Part shown: piece after piece, positions 52,834 to 61,665 of the stretch
How positions within the stretch are numbered: position 1 is the stretch's first letter
How the letters are laid out: the number at the start of each line of letters is the position of its first letter
Origin: an uncultured Candidatus Melainabacteria bacterium
GTDB taxonomy: Bacteria > Cyanobacteriota > Vampirovibrionia > Gastranaerophilales > Gastranaerophilaceae
Direction of reading: 5' to 3'
Assembly (NCBI GenBank): GCA_934757275.1
Contig: CAKVLN010000005.1
Coordinates: forward strand, 78,935 to 142,934
DNA length: 64,000 nt
Position numbers and translations under genes: made by a program
Notes under the pieces: generated by a model
The model's database searches: none
What the model was told of the DNA's origin: nothing
Seen by the model: only the letters and a program-made list of their open reading frames with translations

Positions 52834-54906
52834 ATGAAGAACTTAAAAAGGAAATTATCCGCACTAGCAATGACAACATTGTTTGCTTCTATGCAAGTTT
52901 CTTTCGCAGTAATCGATACAGGATTAGGCGGAGGTAATGGCGGTGCAGTCATCAATAATACAACTGGTGGTTTCGTTAACGGCGTTGCAGGAAATGGTTC
53001 ATACGATTTGAACTTTGATGGCAACTCTCACGTTAATTGGGATTCTTTAAACGTAAATAAAAATGAAAGCCTAAACTTTAATGCAGTTGGCGGCGCAAAA
53101 GATTTAACAATTCTAAACACCGTAAATACCGGCATGTCTACAATTTATGGTCAAATTAACGCTAATAGCGGTATTGGGAAATTGATTATCTCCAACCCAA
53201 ACGGTGTGTTATTTGATGGCGCAAAATTTACAACAGCAGGCGATTTACAATTAACAACAAAAGACTTATCAAATGTTAAAGTAGAAGACTTAGGAAAATT
53301 AAATATTGATAACGCTAAGTTCACAAAACTTTATGATAACAATGGTAAATTAATTTCAATAAAAATTGACAACAACTCTGAATTTAAAGTTGGCGGTGAT
53401 TACAGTATTGTAGCGGCTGGTATCAATGCTGCAAATTCAGCAATTAGTGCTAAAACTATTAAATTAGTTACTGCAAACGGTCAAGATTACTTGGCATTAA
53501 ACGCTACTGCACCGACAAAAGCACAAGATGTTACAAGACTTCGAGCAATGAACATTAATGGTGATTTGTATATTACAAACGAAATGGGCGGTTTGTCTAT
53601 TGAAAATGGTGGAAACATTAATGGTAACGTTAAAGTTGTAACACAAGGCAACGTAAATCTTAACAAGGTAGACAACAATAATAAACTTGTAGTAAATGGC
53701 AATATGGACATTAAAGGAAATGGAGCAAGAATGTTCCTAAGAAATGCCAAGGTTGATGGTAATTTAAACATGATTAATGGCGGCGGTTTCTTAGATGTAG
53801 GAAATGTTCACGTTACAAAAGATGCTAGTTTAAAAACTCTTAATGCATCACAAAACATAGACCAAAACTGTACTGATTATGTTAAACATTTTACACACAT
53901 TATTGGAGAAACAAAAGTTGATGGTAACTTAAAAGTTGATTCAGTAAACAACGTTCACATCGGTGGTTATGATTACGACGCAAAAAAACTTGCTGATGGT
54001 AAATTGACAGTTGGCGGGAACTTAGATGTTCACGCAACTGATGGTCACATCACAACTACAATTGATACAAGCGCAAATAAAATTTCATACAAATCAGATA
54101 ACTACAATATTTTAACTGATGGTAAAGCAACACTTTCAGCAAAAGAATATGAATTTTCTGCTAACGGTTACATAGGTGGTTTAAACCCGACTAAGAACTA
54201 CACAGTTGATGATGTAATTGTAAACGTTATGGAAAATTACAAACACATCAATGATTCATCTAATCCTGCTAATGTAAACATTGCTGGTGGAAATATTACA
54301 AAAATTGATACCCCAACAAATGCTTATATTGCATCAAAAGGTGACGTTAAACTAACAGGTGCTAACGCAAAGAACGTTAACATTACCGCTCCTGGTAAGT
54401 ACATAGAAATTACAGGTCCAGATGTACACGCAGACAATATTATTGTTGGCAAAGAAACTGACAAGTTGAAAGTTGATTTCCCATCAAGAGATTACACTTT
54501 GAAATATACTAACATTCGTGACGCTAAAGAAGTTACAGTTGGTAAAACAGAAGAAATTACTTATGAATTAACAAATGGCGAAAATGGTTACAACACTCGT
54601 GACCCAAGACCAGAAAATACTACATACTTAGTTGGTCCAGATAAACCAAATCCAGACCCTAAGCCTGATCCAAAGCCAGATCCAGATCCGAAACCAACTC
54701 CTGATCCAGATCCTAATATCCCTGATGATAATGAAAACATCAAGGTTCTAAGAAGCTTTGAAAGACCAGACGCAGTAGATGCTGCTCAACCATACACTCC
54801 AGTAGCTTATGCAGCAGATCTGGACGATGATGAAGTTGACACAGGTGTTCGTAAGAACGTAGATGGCTCTGTGACAGTAGTTAGAGCGTTCCCGATGATT
54901 AACTAA
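52834..54906 (+). CDS. Secreted filamentous-haemagglutinin (TPS-domain) protein 1, 690 aa
   Basis: Signal peptide MKNLKRKLSALAMTTLFASM to ~25, then a haemagglutination-activity/TPS domain (~26-150) with the hallmark NPNGVLFDGAKF and SHVNWDSLNVN. A beta-helix-like stretch with GNLNM-type repeats runs to ~600, then a Pro-Asp linker (PDPKPDPKPDP) and a conserved tail (SFERPDAVDAAQPYTPVAYA; ADLDDDEVDTGVRKNVDG; SVTVVRAF). TPS proteins normally leave through a TpsB pore; none is in the window. No autotransporter barrel. It is a tandem paralogue of the next gene. Confidence 0.88.
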   Translation: MKNLKRKLSALAMTTLFASMQVSFAVIDTGLGGGNGGAVINNTTGGFVNGVAGNGSYDLNFDGNSHVNWDSLNVNKNESLNFNAVGGAKDLTILNTVNTGMSTIYGQINANSGIGKLIISNPNGVLFDGAKFTTAGDLQLTTKDLSNVKVEDLGKLNIDNAKFTKLYDNNGKLISIKIDNNSEFKVGGDYSIVAAGINAANSAISAKTIKLVTANGQDYLALNATAPTKAQDVTRLRAMNINGDLYITNEMGGLSIENGGNINGNVKVVTQGNVNLNKVDNNNKLVVNGNMDIKGNGARMFLRNAKVDGNLNMINGGGFLDVGNVHVTKDASLKTLNASQNIDQNCTDYVKHFTHIIGETKVDGNLKVDSVNNVHIGGYDYDAKKLADGKLTVGGNLDVHATDGHITTTIDTSANKISYKSDNYNILTDGKATLSAKEYEFSANGYIGGLNPTKNYTVDDVIVNVMENYKHINDSSNPANVNIAGGNITKIDTPTNAYIASKGDVKLTGANAKNVNITAPGKYIEITGPDVHADNIIVGKETDKLKVDFPSRDYTLKYTNIRDAKEVTVGKTEEITYELTNGENGYNTRDPRPENTTYLVGPDKPNPDPKPDPKPDPDPKPTPDPDPNIPDDNENIKVLRSFERPDAVDAAQPYTPVAYAADLDDDEVDTGVRKNVDGSVTVVRAFPMIN

Positions 54907-54938
54907 TCGCTAGTAAAAGATTTTTAAACTGGAAATAT

Positions 54939-54966
54939 GAAAAAGCCCGCTTATGCGGGCTTTTTC
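54939..54966 (+). terminator. Terminator after TPS protein 1
   Basis: GAAAAAGCCCGC and GCGGGCTTTTTC around TTAT. Confidence 0.95.
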
Positions 54967-55501
54967 ATTGAGGAAGTTCATTGAAGAAGTTTTTGTTGGG
55001 CAAGTATGCCCAACCGACAAACTTAGCAACAAAAGAGAAAGAAAAGTACATAAAAAATCTTTTATTACAAAATAGTTCTTACTTTTTTCTTTTTGTTGCG
55101 AAATAAAAAGAAAAAAGTAAGCAAAAAAGAAGAACTACGCCACTGTTTCCTACGCTCTTACGAGCGTTTGTTTAAATGGTTGAATTAGCAGGCAGAGCCT
55201 GCACTCTTACGTTCGCTATCGTATGCTTAGCATACACGCTCACGGCGTGAAATGCGTCAATTGAGCGACTTTAGTGCCCTCCCCTTTTATCCATTTTACA
55301 TGGGGAGGGTGCCGAAGGTGGGAGAGGGTTTTATAAATATTTACATAAGGCGAACGACTTTGCGTCACGAGCGTGTGGCGTAAACTGTACCCTAACTAGT
55401 GAGGTTTTGAGAAATGTAGGGTGCTGTCGTTTAACGCACCATTAACTTCTCACCCTTTTCGCTGTTCACATTTTAACATTTGTAAATTTTTGTTAAATCA
55501 A
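54967..55501. repeat. Intergenic region made of dispersed repeats
   Basis: No gene. It holds the 20-bp palindrome GTTGGGCA-AGTA-TGCCCAAC (54995-55014), a perfect 17-bp inverted repeat (55078-55094/55105-55121, core CTTACTTTTTTC), a CCTCCCC/GGGGAGG hairpin near 55,280-55,308 with GCCGAAGGTGGGAGAGGG like 60,181-60,199, and a ~67-bp segment (55382-55448) related to 29246-29316. Confidence 0.8.
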
Positions 55502-55528
55502 GGCAATTTTTAAAAATTAAAATACTTT
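55502..55528 (+). promoter_or_regulatory. Promoter-like motif before TPS protein 2
   Basis: GGCAATTTT (55502-55510), N12, TACTTT (55523-55528), 35 bases before the ATG. Confidence 0.6.
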
Positions 55529-55563
55529 ATTATATTACGAGTATATATTATTAGGAGTATATT

Positions 55564-57639
55564 ATGAAAGATCTAAAAAGAAAATTTTCAGCATTAGCTC
55601 TTACAGCATTATTCGCATCTATGCAAATTTCATACGCAGCCATTGATACAGGTTTAGGCGCAGGAAATGGCGGTGCAGTAATTAATAATACAACTGGCGG
55701 TTTTGTTAACGGTGTTGCAGGAAATGGTTCATACGACTTGAACTTCAACGGCAACTCTCACGTTAATTGGGATTCTTTGAACGTAAACAAAAACGAAAGT
55801 TTGAACTTCAACGCAGTTGGCGGTGCAAAAGATTTAACAATTTTGAACACTGTTAACAAAGGAATGTCTAACATTTACGGTCAAATTAGCGCAAACGAAG
55901 GCATTGGCAAATTGATTATTTCAAACCCAAACGGCGTTTTGTTTGATGGTGCTAAATTCACAACTGCTGGCGATGCAATGATTACAACTCAACCAATGAC
56001 TGCAACATTTATCGATGGCACAATGAAAGTTTCTAACGTTGCAACAACAACTCCAGTTGGCGTTGTTACAATTCAAGATTCAAACTTCAATGTTGGCGGC
56101 GAGTTTAACATTCTAGCTCCATCAATCAACATGGTTCGTGGCACAGTTCAAACTAAAGATGGTTTGAAACTTATTACTGAAAACGGTCAAGATTACCTTT
56201 CTACAGGTAATGAAGTTTCTAAAAAAGGCGTTAGACTTGAAGCAGTTAACATTGATGGTAATGTTTATGTAGTAGCTGACAAAGGCGTTGTTAAAACTGT
56301 TGGTGGCGGCGAAATCAAAGGTAACTTGAATGTAAAATCTGATGATAGCGTTGCTTTAAACTATGTTGACAATGGCAAAGTTCTTCACGTTACTGGCGAT
56401 GTTGATGTTGAAGGCAACGGCGTTTTGATGTATGCAAGAAACACTAAAGTTGATGGCAATTTGAATATGACAAACGGCGGTGGTTTCCTTGAAGTTGGCA
56501 ATGTTCACGTTGGTAAAGATATGAACATCACAACTGTTGCTAAATCTGAAAACCCACAAGGTTACAAACACTTTGTTCACGTTGTAGGCAACAATAAAGT
56601 TGGTGGCAACGCAACAATTAATTCTAAAGACAACCTTCACATTGGTAACTATAAGATTGAAGAAGGCAAACTTCTCGATGGCAGCTTGACAGTTGGTGGC
56701 GATTTAACAGCACACGCTCAAGACGGTCACGTTATGGTTACAATCGACACTTCCGCTAACAAAATTTCATTAAAATCAGATAATTTGAATGTACTTTCTG
56801 ATGGCAAAGCTACATTATCTGCAAATGAATATGAATTTTCTGCGAATGGTTACATCGGTGGTTTAAGCGGAACTGAAAACAACACAGTTGATGAAGTTGT
56901 AATTGCAGTTATGGAAAATTACAAACACATTCCAAACTCATTAAAAACTCCTTCTAATATGAATATTGCTGGTGGTAACATCACTAAGATTGATACTCCA
57001 TCAGTTGCTTACATCGCATCAAAAGGTGACGTTAAATTGACAGGTGCTAATGCAAAAGATGTACACATCACAGCTCCTGGTAAATACATCGAAATCACTG
57101 GTGACGGTGTTCACGCAGACAACATCATTGTTGGCAAAGAAACTGACAAGTTGAAAGTTGATTTCCCTTCAAGAGATTACACTTTGAAATATACTAACAT
57201 TCGTGACGCAAAAGAAGTTACAGTTGGTAAAACAGAAGAAATTACTTATGAATTAACAAATGGCGAAAATGGTTACAACACTCGTGACCCAAGACCAGAA
57301 GATACAACTTATTTGGTTGGTCCTGACAAACCAGTTGTTCCTACTCCGGATCCAGACCCAACTCCTGATCCTAAGCCGGATCCAGATCCAATTCCAACAC
57401 CGGACCCAGATCCAGATCCAATCCCAACACCAGATCCAGATAAACCAATTATCAATCCAGAAGACAACGATAACGTAAAAGTTCTTAAAGGATTTGAAAG
57501 ACCAGATGCAGTAGATGCTGCTCAACCATACACTCCAGTAGCTTATGCAGCAGATTTGGACGATGACGAAGTTGACACAGGTGTTCGTAAAAACGTTGAC
57601 GGATCAGTAACAGTAGTAAGAGCATTCGTTATGGATTAA
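55564..57639 (+). CDS. Secreted filamentous-haemagglutinin (TPS-domain) protein 2, 691 aa
   Basis: Same plan as protein 1: signal peptide MKDLKRKFSALALTALFASM..., TPS domain with NPNGVLFDGAKF, long beta-helix-like body, Pro-Asp repeat linker (TPDPDPTPDPKPDPDP and on), and an almost identical tail. N- and C-terminal parts are much more alike than the middle, suggesting selection or gene conversion at the ends and diverging exposed middles. GC and codon choice differ slightly (more GGC, AAC). AGGAG precedes the ATG. Surface adhesin-like role inferred. Confidence 0.88.
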   Translation: MKDLKRKFSALALTALFASMQISYAAIDTGLGAGNGGAVINNTTGGFVNGVAGNGSYDLNFNGNSHVNWDSLNVNKNESLNFNAVGGAKDLTILNTVNKGMSNIYGQISANEGIGKLIISNPNGVLFDGAKFTTAGDAMITTQPMTATFIDGTMKVSNVATTTPVGVVTIQDSNFNVGGEFNILAPSINMVRGTVQTKDGLKLITENGQDYLSTGNEVSKKGVRLEAVNIDGNVYVVADKGVVKTVGGGEIKGNLNVKSDDSVALNYVDNGKVLHVTGDVDVEGNGVLMYARNTKVDGNLNMTNGGGFLEVGNVHVGKDMNITTVAKSENPQGYKHFVHVVGNNKVGGNATINSKDNLHIGNYKIEEGKLLDGSLTVGGDLTAHAQDGHVMVTIDTSANKISLKSDNLNVLSDGKATLSANEYEFSANGYIGGLSGTENNTVDEVVIAVMENYKHIPNSLKTPSNMNIAGGNITKIDTPSVAYIASKGDVKLTGANAKDVHITAPGKYIEITGDGVHADNIIVGKETDKLKVDFPSRDYTLKYTNIRDAKEVTVGKTEEITYELTNGENGYNTRDPRPEDTTYLVGPDKPVVPTPDPDPTPDPKPDPDPIPTPDPDPDPIPTPDPDKPIINPEDNDNVKVLKGFERPDAVDAAQPYTPVAYAADLDDDEVDTGVRKNVDGSVTVVRAFVMD

Positions 57640-57662
57640 TTAAACCAGATGTAAGATGATAT

Positions 57663-57695
57663 AAAAGGCGAACCTTCTAGAAGGTTCGCCTTTTT
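57663..57695 (+). terminator. Terminator after TPS protein 2
   Basis: AAAAGGCGAACCTTC and its complement form a perfect palindrome over CTAG, then TTTTT. Confidence 0.95.
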
Positions 57696-57786
57696 ATTAT
57701 TATATCAAGTTGTTACAAACTGTTACATTTCATGTTTACACAAAAGGCATGTTGAGTGTACAATTATATAAGGAGGCTTTATAAAT

Positions 57787-58431
57787 TTGAGTAAAGGCTA
57801 CGAAAATTTTAATAACTCAGAAACATCTTTCAGAAAATCCACACTTATCCAAGAACGCATTGGGCTTGTTTCTACCCACATGTACAAACAGTTCTTGGAC
57901 TATCAGCATGCAACTTTGAACACGGCTGAAATTTTTGTGGAAATGATTGATAATTTGAAAGCTATAGCCGATTCACTTAAACAATCATTTGCTGCTCGAG
58001 GAATTACTACTGAAAATATCTATGTAGATTATGACAAGGATAAGACAGTTGTTGTGATTAATATTCTTTGGCACACAATAAGCCTTACTACAAGATGCAA
58101 TTATGAACCTCAAGCTTTGTTTAGAGAAAGTGCTCCACCAATGTTTTCTGGTCGTATTATGGCAATAAACGGCAACTACAATGAGTTAATGGAAGGTATA
58201 ACCTCTAGAAATCAGATGATGGAAGTTTTATTAGACAAAGAAGTTGCGTCTTTATTTGTTCCTGCCGACAAAACTCAAAATTCTATATTTAAGATTAGAC
58301 ACTTGTCAAACAGAGAATTTTTCTTAAACAATACAGATGCCTCAAGAGAATTCGTATTAAAGGTGGTTGAAACAATTTGTGGCGGCGGTTTGTACCACGA
58401 AGAAGGTTCAAGAAAAAGTTTTAATATTTAG
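57787..58431 (+). CDS. Hypothetical cytoplasmic protein, 214 aa
   Basis: TTG start at 57787, with AAGGAGG upstream; no ATG fits as well. Mixed alpha/beta, no signal peptide or membrane helix. Blocks YVDYDKDKTVVVINILWHTISLTTRC and REFVLKVVETICGGGLYHEE look like a compact domain, but I do not recognise a family. Lies alone before the rpsP leader. Confidence 0.75.
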   Translation: MSKGYENFNNSETSFRKSTLIQERIGLVSTHMYKQFLDYQHATLNTAEIFVEMIDNLKAIADSLKQSFAARGITTENIYVDYDKDKTVVVINILWHTISLTTRCNYEPQALFRESAPPMFSGRIMAINGNYNELMEGITSRNQMMEVLLDKEVASLFVPADKTQNSIFKIRHLSNREFFLNNTDASREFVLKVVETICGGGLYHEEGSRKSFNI

Positions 58432-58440
58432 TTAAATTTT

Positions 58441-58592
58441 ACTTAACAATCTATTGATTATTGGTTGTTTTTGTGTTTACTTATAATTAGGCAGGCATAT
58501 CCTCTAAACGCCTGTTTTGTATAAGCGGCTAGGAGCCAATCTATCAAGTTAAGATGCTCCACTTATATTAAAACTAAAAGAAGGAAAATGAA
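58441..58592 (+). promoter_or_regulatory. Structured leader of rpsP
   Basis: Upstream of rpsP are hairpins CAGGC/GCCTG (about 58,492-58,514) and GGAGC/GCTCC (about 58,531-58,559), plus repeated TATAAG/CTTATA blocks that could pair alternatively. Ribosomal-protein leaders often bind the protein itself; S16 autoregulation here is only a guess. Confidence 0.4.
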
Positions 58593-58961
58593 ATGTTAAA
58601 AATCAGATTGAAAAGATTGGGTGCTAAGAAAGCTCCTACATACAGAGTTATCGTTATCAACTCTACAACAAAACGTGAAGGTAGACCAGTTGAAGAATTA
58701 GGTTACTACAATCCAAAAACAAAAGAAATGAAATTAAACAAAGTTTCTGCTGAAGCATGGGTTAAGAAAGGTGCACAACCAACTGATACAGTTAAATACT
58801 TAATGGCTAACTGCAACGAAGATGGCACTTTGAACTACAAGAAATCAGAAGTAGTTAAACTTTCTAAGAAAGCTCAAGCTAAGAAGGCTGAAGAAGAAGC
58901 TAGAAAAGCTGAAGAAGCAGCCGCAGCAGCTCAAGCAGAAGAAGCTCCTGTTGAAGCTTAA
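58593..58961 (+). CDS. rpsP: Ribosomal protein S16 with long acidic/Ala-rich tail, 122 aa
   Basis: Small-subunit protein binding 16S rRNA. Typical start [19 protein letters not shown] and [15 protein letters not shown]. Normal S16 ends near residue 85; here ~35 further residues ([18 protein letters not shown] then AEEAPVEA) form a charged helix. AAGGAAA precedes the ATG. A terminator follows directly, so it is monocistronic; rimM/trmD, often next to it, are absent. Confidence 0.96.
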   Translation: MLKIRLKRLGAKKAPTYRVIVINSTTKREGRPVEELGYYNPKTKEMKLNKVSAEAWVKKGAQPTDTVKYLMANCNEDGTLNYKKSEVVKLSKKAQAKKAEEEARKAEEAAAAAQAEEAPVEA

Positions 58962-58971
58962 TAGATTTGAT

Positions 58972-59003
58972 AAAAGCTCTCTTCTCTAAGAGAGCTTTTT
59001 TAA
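58972..59003 (+). terminator. Terminator after rpsP
   Basis: AAAGCTCTCTT and AAGAGAGCTTT around CTCT, then TTTT. Confidence 0.93.
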
Positions 59004-59032
59004 TAACTTTTGTAAAGATTTATGAAAAAGAT

Positions 59033-59041
59033 GGCAATTTT
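59033..59041 (+). promoter_or_regulatory. Partial copy of the shared promoter-like motif
   Basis: GGCAATTTT at 59033-59041, 54 bases before the next gene's ATG, as in other copies, but the -10-like box 12 bases on reads GTTTTAAA, not TACTTT. Confidence 0.35.
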
Positions 59042-59094
59042 ATTTTTTGCCGAGTTTTAAACAATGTGTATCAGATAATAGAAGGTATAAAATC

Positions 59095-59688
59095 ATGATG
59101 ATTAGTCCGATTAATTTTAGAGCTAGTGCAGGCAATGTAGAGTTGACTAAACCTGTTGAAACAGAAGCTCCAAAGACAGAAACAGTTACAACTCCAATTG
59201 AAAATGCAGCATCGTTCAAAGGTGCAAATGCTCTAGCGGCATATAATAAAGCTTTTCTAGCAGTAGACACTGAAACAAAAGAAGCAACAAATGCTCCAGC
59301 GTTCAAAGGTGAAGAAGTAGCAACAGAAGAAGCTCCTAAGGCACCTGCATTTAAGGGCGAAGAAATTGAAACAGAAGAAACTCCAAAAGCTCCTGCGTTC
59401 AAAGGCGAAGAAGTAGCAACAGAAGAAGCTCCTAAGGCACCTGCATTTAAGGGCGAAGAAATTGAAACAGAAGAAACTCCAAAAGCTCCTGCGTTCAAAG
59501 GTGAAGAAGTTGAAACAGAAGAAGCTCCTAAGGCACCTGCATTTAAGGGCGAAGAAATTGAAACAGAAGAAACTCCTAAAGCACCTGCATTTAAAGGTGA
59601 AGAAGTTGAGGCAGAAGAAACTGCAGAAGAAGTTCCAACTGACGCAATAGAAGAAGATGCTACTGAAACAGAAAAAACAGAAGCTTAG
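59095..59688 (+). CDS. Tandem-repeat acidic protein with APAFKGEE units, 197 aa
   Basis: Starts at ATG 59095 or 59098 (MISPINFRASAGN), after AGAAGG. From ~65 to ~185 it consists of seven 16-residue units of the form APAFKGEEVATEEAPK, with V/I and A/E variation; the DNA repeat is 48 bp. An earlier ASFKGANAL fits the same F-K-G theme. Strongly acidic, no membrane helix, likely extended. It shares the N-terminal INFRA-like motif with other proteins here. Number of units may vary between strains. Confidence 0.8.
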   Translation: MMISPINFRASAGNVELTKPVETEAPKTETVTTPIENAASFKGANALAAYNKAFLAVDTETKEATNAPAFKGEEVATEEAPKAPAFKGEEIETEETPKAPAFKGEEVATEEAPKAPAFKGEEIETEETPKAPAFKGEEVETEEAPKAPAFKGEEIETEETPKAPAFKGEEVEAEETAEEVPTDAIEEDATETEKTEA

Positions 59689-59708
59689 TTTTATAAAAAT
59701 GTTTAAGA

Positions 59709-59743
59709 AAAAAGGGATTGGTTATTATAACCAATCCCTTTTT
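59709..59743 (+). terminator. Terminator after the repeat protein
   Basis: AAAAAGGGATTGGTTA and TAACCAATCCCTTTTT around TTA. Confidence 0.95.
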
Positions 59744-59749
59744 ATATGA

Positions 59750-60360
59750 GGAAATTTGGAGTTAATTAAATGCTTTTCCTAGTCCACCGATAGCCAAGAC
59801 TAGCGTATTTGAAGTAGATTTGAGATAGTAACTAAAAACGGTGATAAATAACCAATGAACATAGAATGCGTGCCCAGAGTTTTTGACTAAATGGACATGG
59901 TTAATAAAAGGCTGGATTCTTCGTGCTAATCGCACTCAGAACGACCCATGATTTGTTTGTTGGGTGTTTTGAACAGACCTCACCCTAGCCCTGTCTTGAA
60001 TTATTCGGGCGAGCATAATATTTCAGTGACCTCAAAGCCAAAATGGCCTTTACTGGTCAATTTCCACATTATTTGCTCTTATGGGCTAACGCCCTACCGA
60101 AAATTCGCTTTCCCTCGGATAGGGAACTAAAGTTGTTCAGTTAACGCAGGTTACGCCCTCCTTAGGGGGAGAGTTCAAGTGCCGAAGGCGGGAGAGGGTG
60201 TTATAAACTATTTTCATTTTAATCAATACCCACCCGCATTCGTAACTTTCGCAAAGCTCAAGAACGACTGCGACCTCCCTAACTAGGTAGGTCGAGAAAT
60301 TTTCTATCAAATCTACGTAAACAAAAAAGGTCGAGTGGAACACTCGACCTTTTTCAACAA
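59750..60360. repeat. Intergenic region made of dispersed repeats
   Basis: No gene supported in ~610 bases. It includes 59890-59966 (similar to 29324-29400), a GTGCCGAAGGCGGGAGAGGG segment similar to one near 55,310, the 56-bp repeat at 60228-60283 (one difference from 42036-42091), and a rplL terminator: AAAAAGGTCGAGTG/CACTCGACCTTTTT near 60,325-60,356. Confidence 0.75.
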
Positions 60361-60371
60361 ATAATGTCAAA

Positions 60372-60743
60372 CTACTTGATTTCAACAGTAGCGCCAGCAG
60401 CTTCAAGTTGTTTCTTGATAGCTTCAGCTTCATCTTTCTTAACGCCTTCTTTAACAGCCTTAGGAGCGCCATCAACTAAATCTTTAGCTTCTTTCAAGCC
60501 AAGACCAGTGATACCTCTAACTTCTTTAAGAACAGCGATTTTCTTATCAGCTGGAACAGAAGCTAAGATTACGTTTACTTCAGCATCAGCATCATCAGCA
60601 GGTGCAGCAGCGGCAGCAGGAGCAGCAACAGCAACAGGTGCAGCAGCAGATACGCCGAATTTTTCTTCCATAGCTTTTACTAATTCAGCAGCTTCTAATA
60701 AAGTTAATTTTTCGATAGATTCTAAAATTGCTTCAATACTCAT
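60372..60743 (-). CDS. rplL: Ribosomal protein L7/L12, 123 aa
   Basis: Stalk protein of the large subunit. N-terminal dimer domain ([30 protein letters not shown], in part), Ala-rich hinge, and C-terminal factor-binding domain with [35 protein letters not shown] precedes the ATG. Follows rplJ by 73 bases; no rpoB follows, a terminator does. Confidence 0.97.
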   Translation of the reverse strand: MSIEAILESIEKLTLLEAAELVKAMEEKFGVSAAAPVAVAAPAAAAAPADDADAEVNVILASVPADKKIAVLKEVRGITGLGLKEAKDLVDGAPKAVKEGVKKDEAEAIKKQLEAAGATVEIK

Positions 60744-60816
60744 TTTGTTTCTCCTTTTATTCTATTTGAGTTGTTATACGTTTTAAATTTTTTAGGTAAA
60801 TATTACCTTGTACTGC

Positions 60817-61338
60817 CTAAGCAGATTTTTGATCTCTAACAGCTGCAACAGCTCTAACAAGAGATGACATAACAGCGTTGACAGAGTTTGCGATACCAGA
60901 TGCTGGTGAGTTGATGCAACCAAGCATTTTTGCATAAAGTTCTTCTCTTGATGGAAGATTTGCAAGTGCTTTTGCTTCTTCTGCAGACATTAATTGTCCG
61001 TCCATTGCAGCTGCAATGATTTCACCTTTTTTAGTATCTTTGATGAATTTTGATAAAGCCTTAGCGGGTGCTACCTGATCTGTAAAACCAAATGCAATAG
61101 CGATTGGTCCTTTTAAAGTTTCAGCTAACACTTCGTAAGGAGTGCCCTTGATAGCGATTTTTGCAAGAGTATTTTTAGTAACCATGTAGTCGCCACCATC
61201 TTTTTGGATAGCACGTCTAAGGTTAGTAATTTCTTCTACGCTTAAACCCTTGTATTCGGTAACAATAGCAACTTGTGCTTTATCAACTTTTTCTTTGATA
61301 AGAGCTACCTTATCATTTTTGAAAGCTTTTGTTGACAT
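60817..61338 (-). CDS. rplJ: Ribosomal protein L10, 173 aa
   Basis: Anchors L7/L12 dimers to the ribosome. Seen: VAIVTEYKGLSVEEITNLR, GGDYMVTKNTLAKIA, GPIAIAFGF, and the C-terminal stalk helix. AAGGAG precedes the ATG. A ~220-base leader upstream probably carries the L10 autoregulatory structure. rplK/rplA are not upstream, so this is a two-gene rplJL unit. Confidence 0.96.
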   Translation of the reverse strand: MSTKAFKNDKVALIKEKVDKAQVAIVTEYKGLSVEEITNLRRAIQKDGGDYMVTKNTLAKIAIKGTPYEVLAETLKGPIAIAFGFTDQVAPAKALSKFIKDTKKGEIIAAAMDGQLMSAEEAKALANLPSREELYAKMLGCINSPASGIANSVNAVMSSLVRAVAAVRDQKSA

Positions 61339-61560
61339 TTTTTGCTCCTTTTTATATTATTTTCGGATTATTCCGTTCGACCTGTTAAACTAAAAAGATT
61401 TCGCAATCTTTTTTTTAATCGCAAAATCCAATACAAATCTTTAAATAAATGCTATTTATGTTGTTTTAGGATAATCTAGGCTAGCCTTTTGTGTTTAAAT
61501 CCTAACGTTGGATACTAACTGTCTGCGATTACTTTCAATTTATACCATGCTCAAAAAACC
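61339..61560 (-). promoter_or_regulatory. Probable L10 leader RNA
   Basis: On the minus strand the 5' UTR has GCAGACAGTTAG, CCAACGTTAGG and GGCTAGCCTAG segments capable of forming the stems seen in L10 leaders, followed by a hairpin AAAGATT/AATCTTT (near 61,396-61,415) with a T run that could be an attenuator. Assignment rests on position and rough structure only. Confidence 0.5.
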
Positions 61561-61606
61561 ATGTCAACTCCATTATAAAGTTTTATTAAGTATTTTTTTT
61601 AGATTA

Positions 61607-61633
61607 GGCAATTTTATTTTTCTTTTATACTTT
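61607..61633 (+). promoter_or_regulatory. Promoter-like motif before the metallopeptidase-like gene
   Basis: GGCAATTTT (61607-61615), N12, TACTTT (61628-61633) then ATATATATAAGG; 33 bases before the ATG. Confidence 0.6.
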
Positions 61634-61665
61634 ATATATATAAGGTTAAATTGTAGGAATTTTAC

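Noticed and set aside
59040..59498. 152-residue minus-strand ORF opposite the tandem-repeat gene
   Set aside because: A mirror of the repeat; the plus strand has the ribosome site, promoter-like box and terminator.
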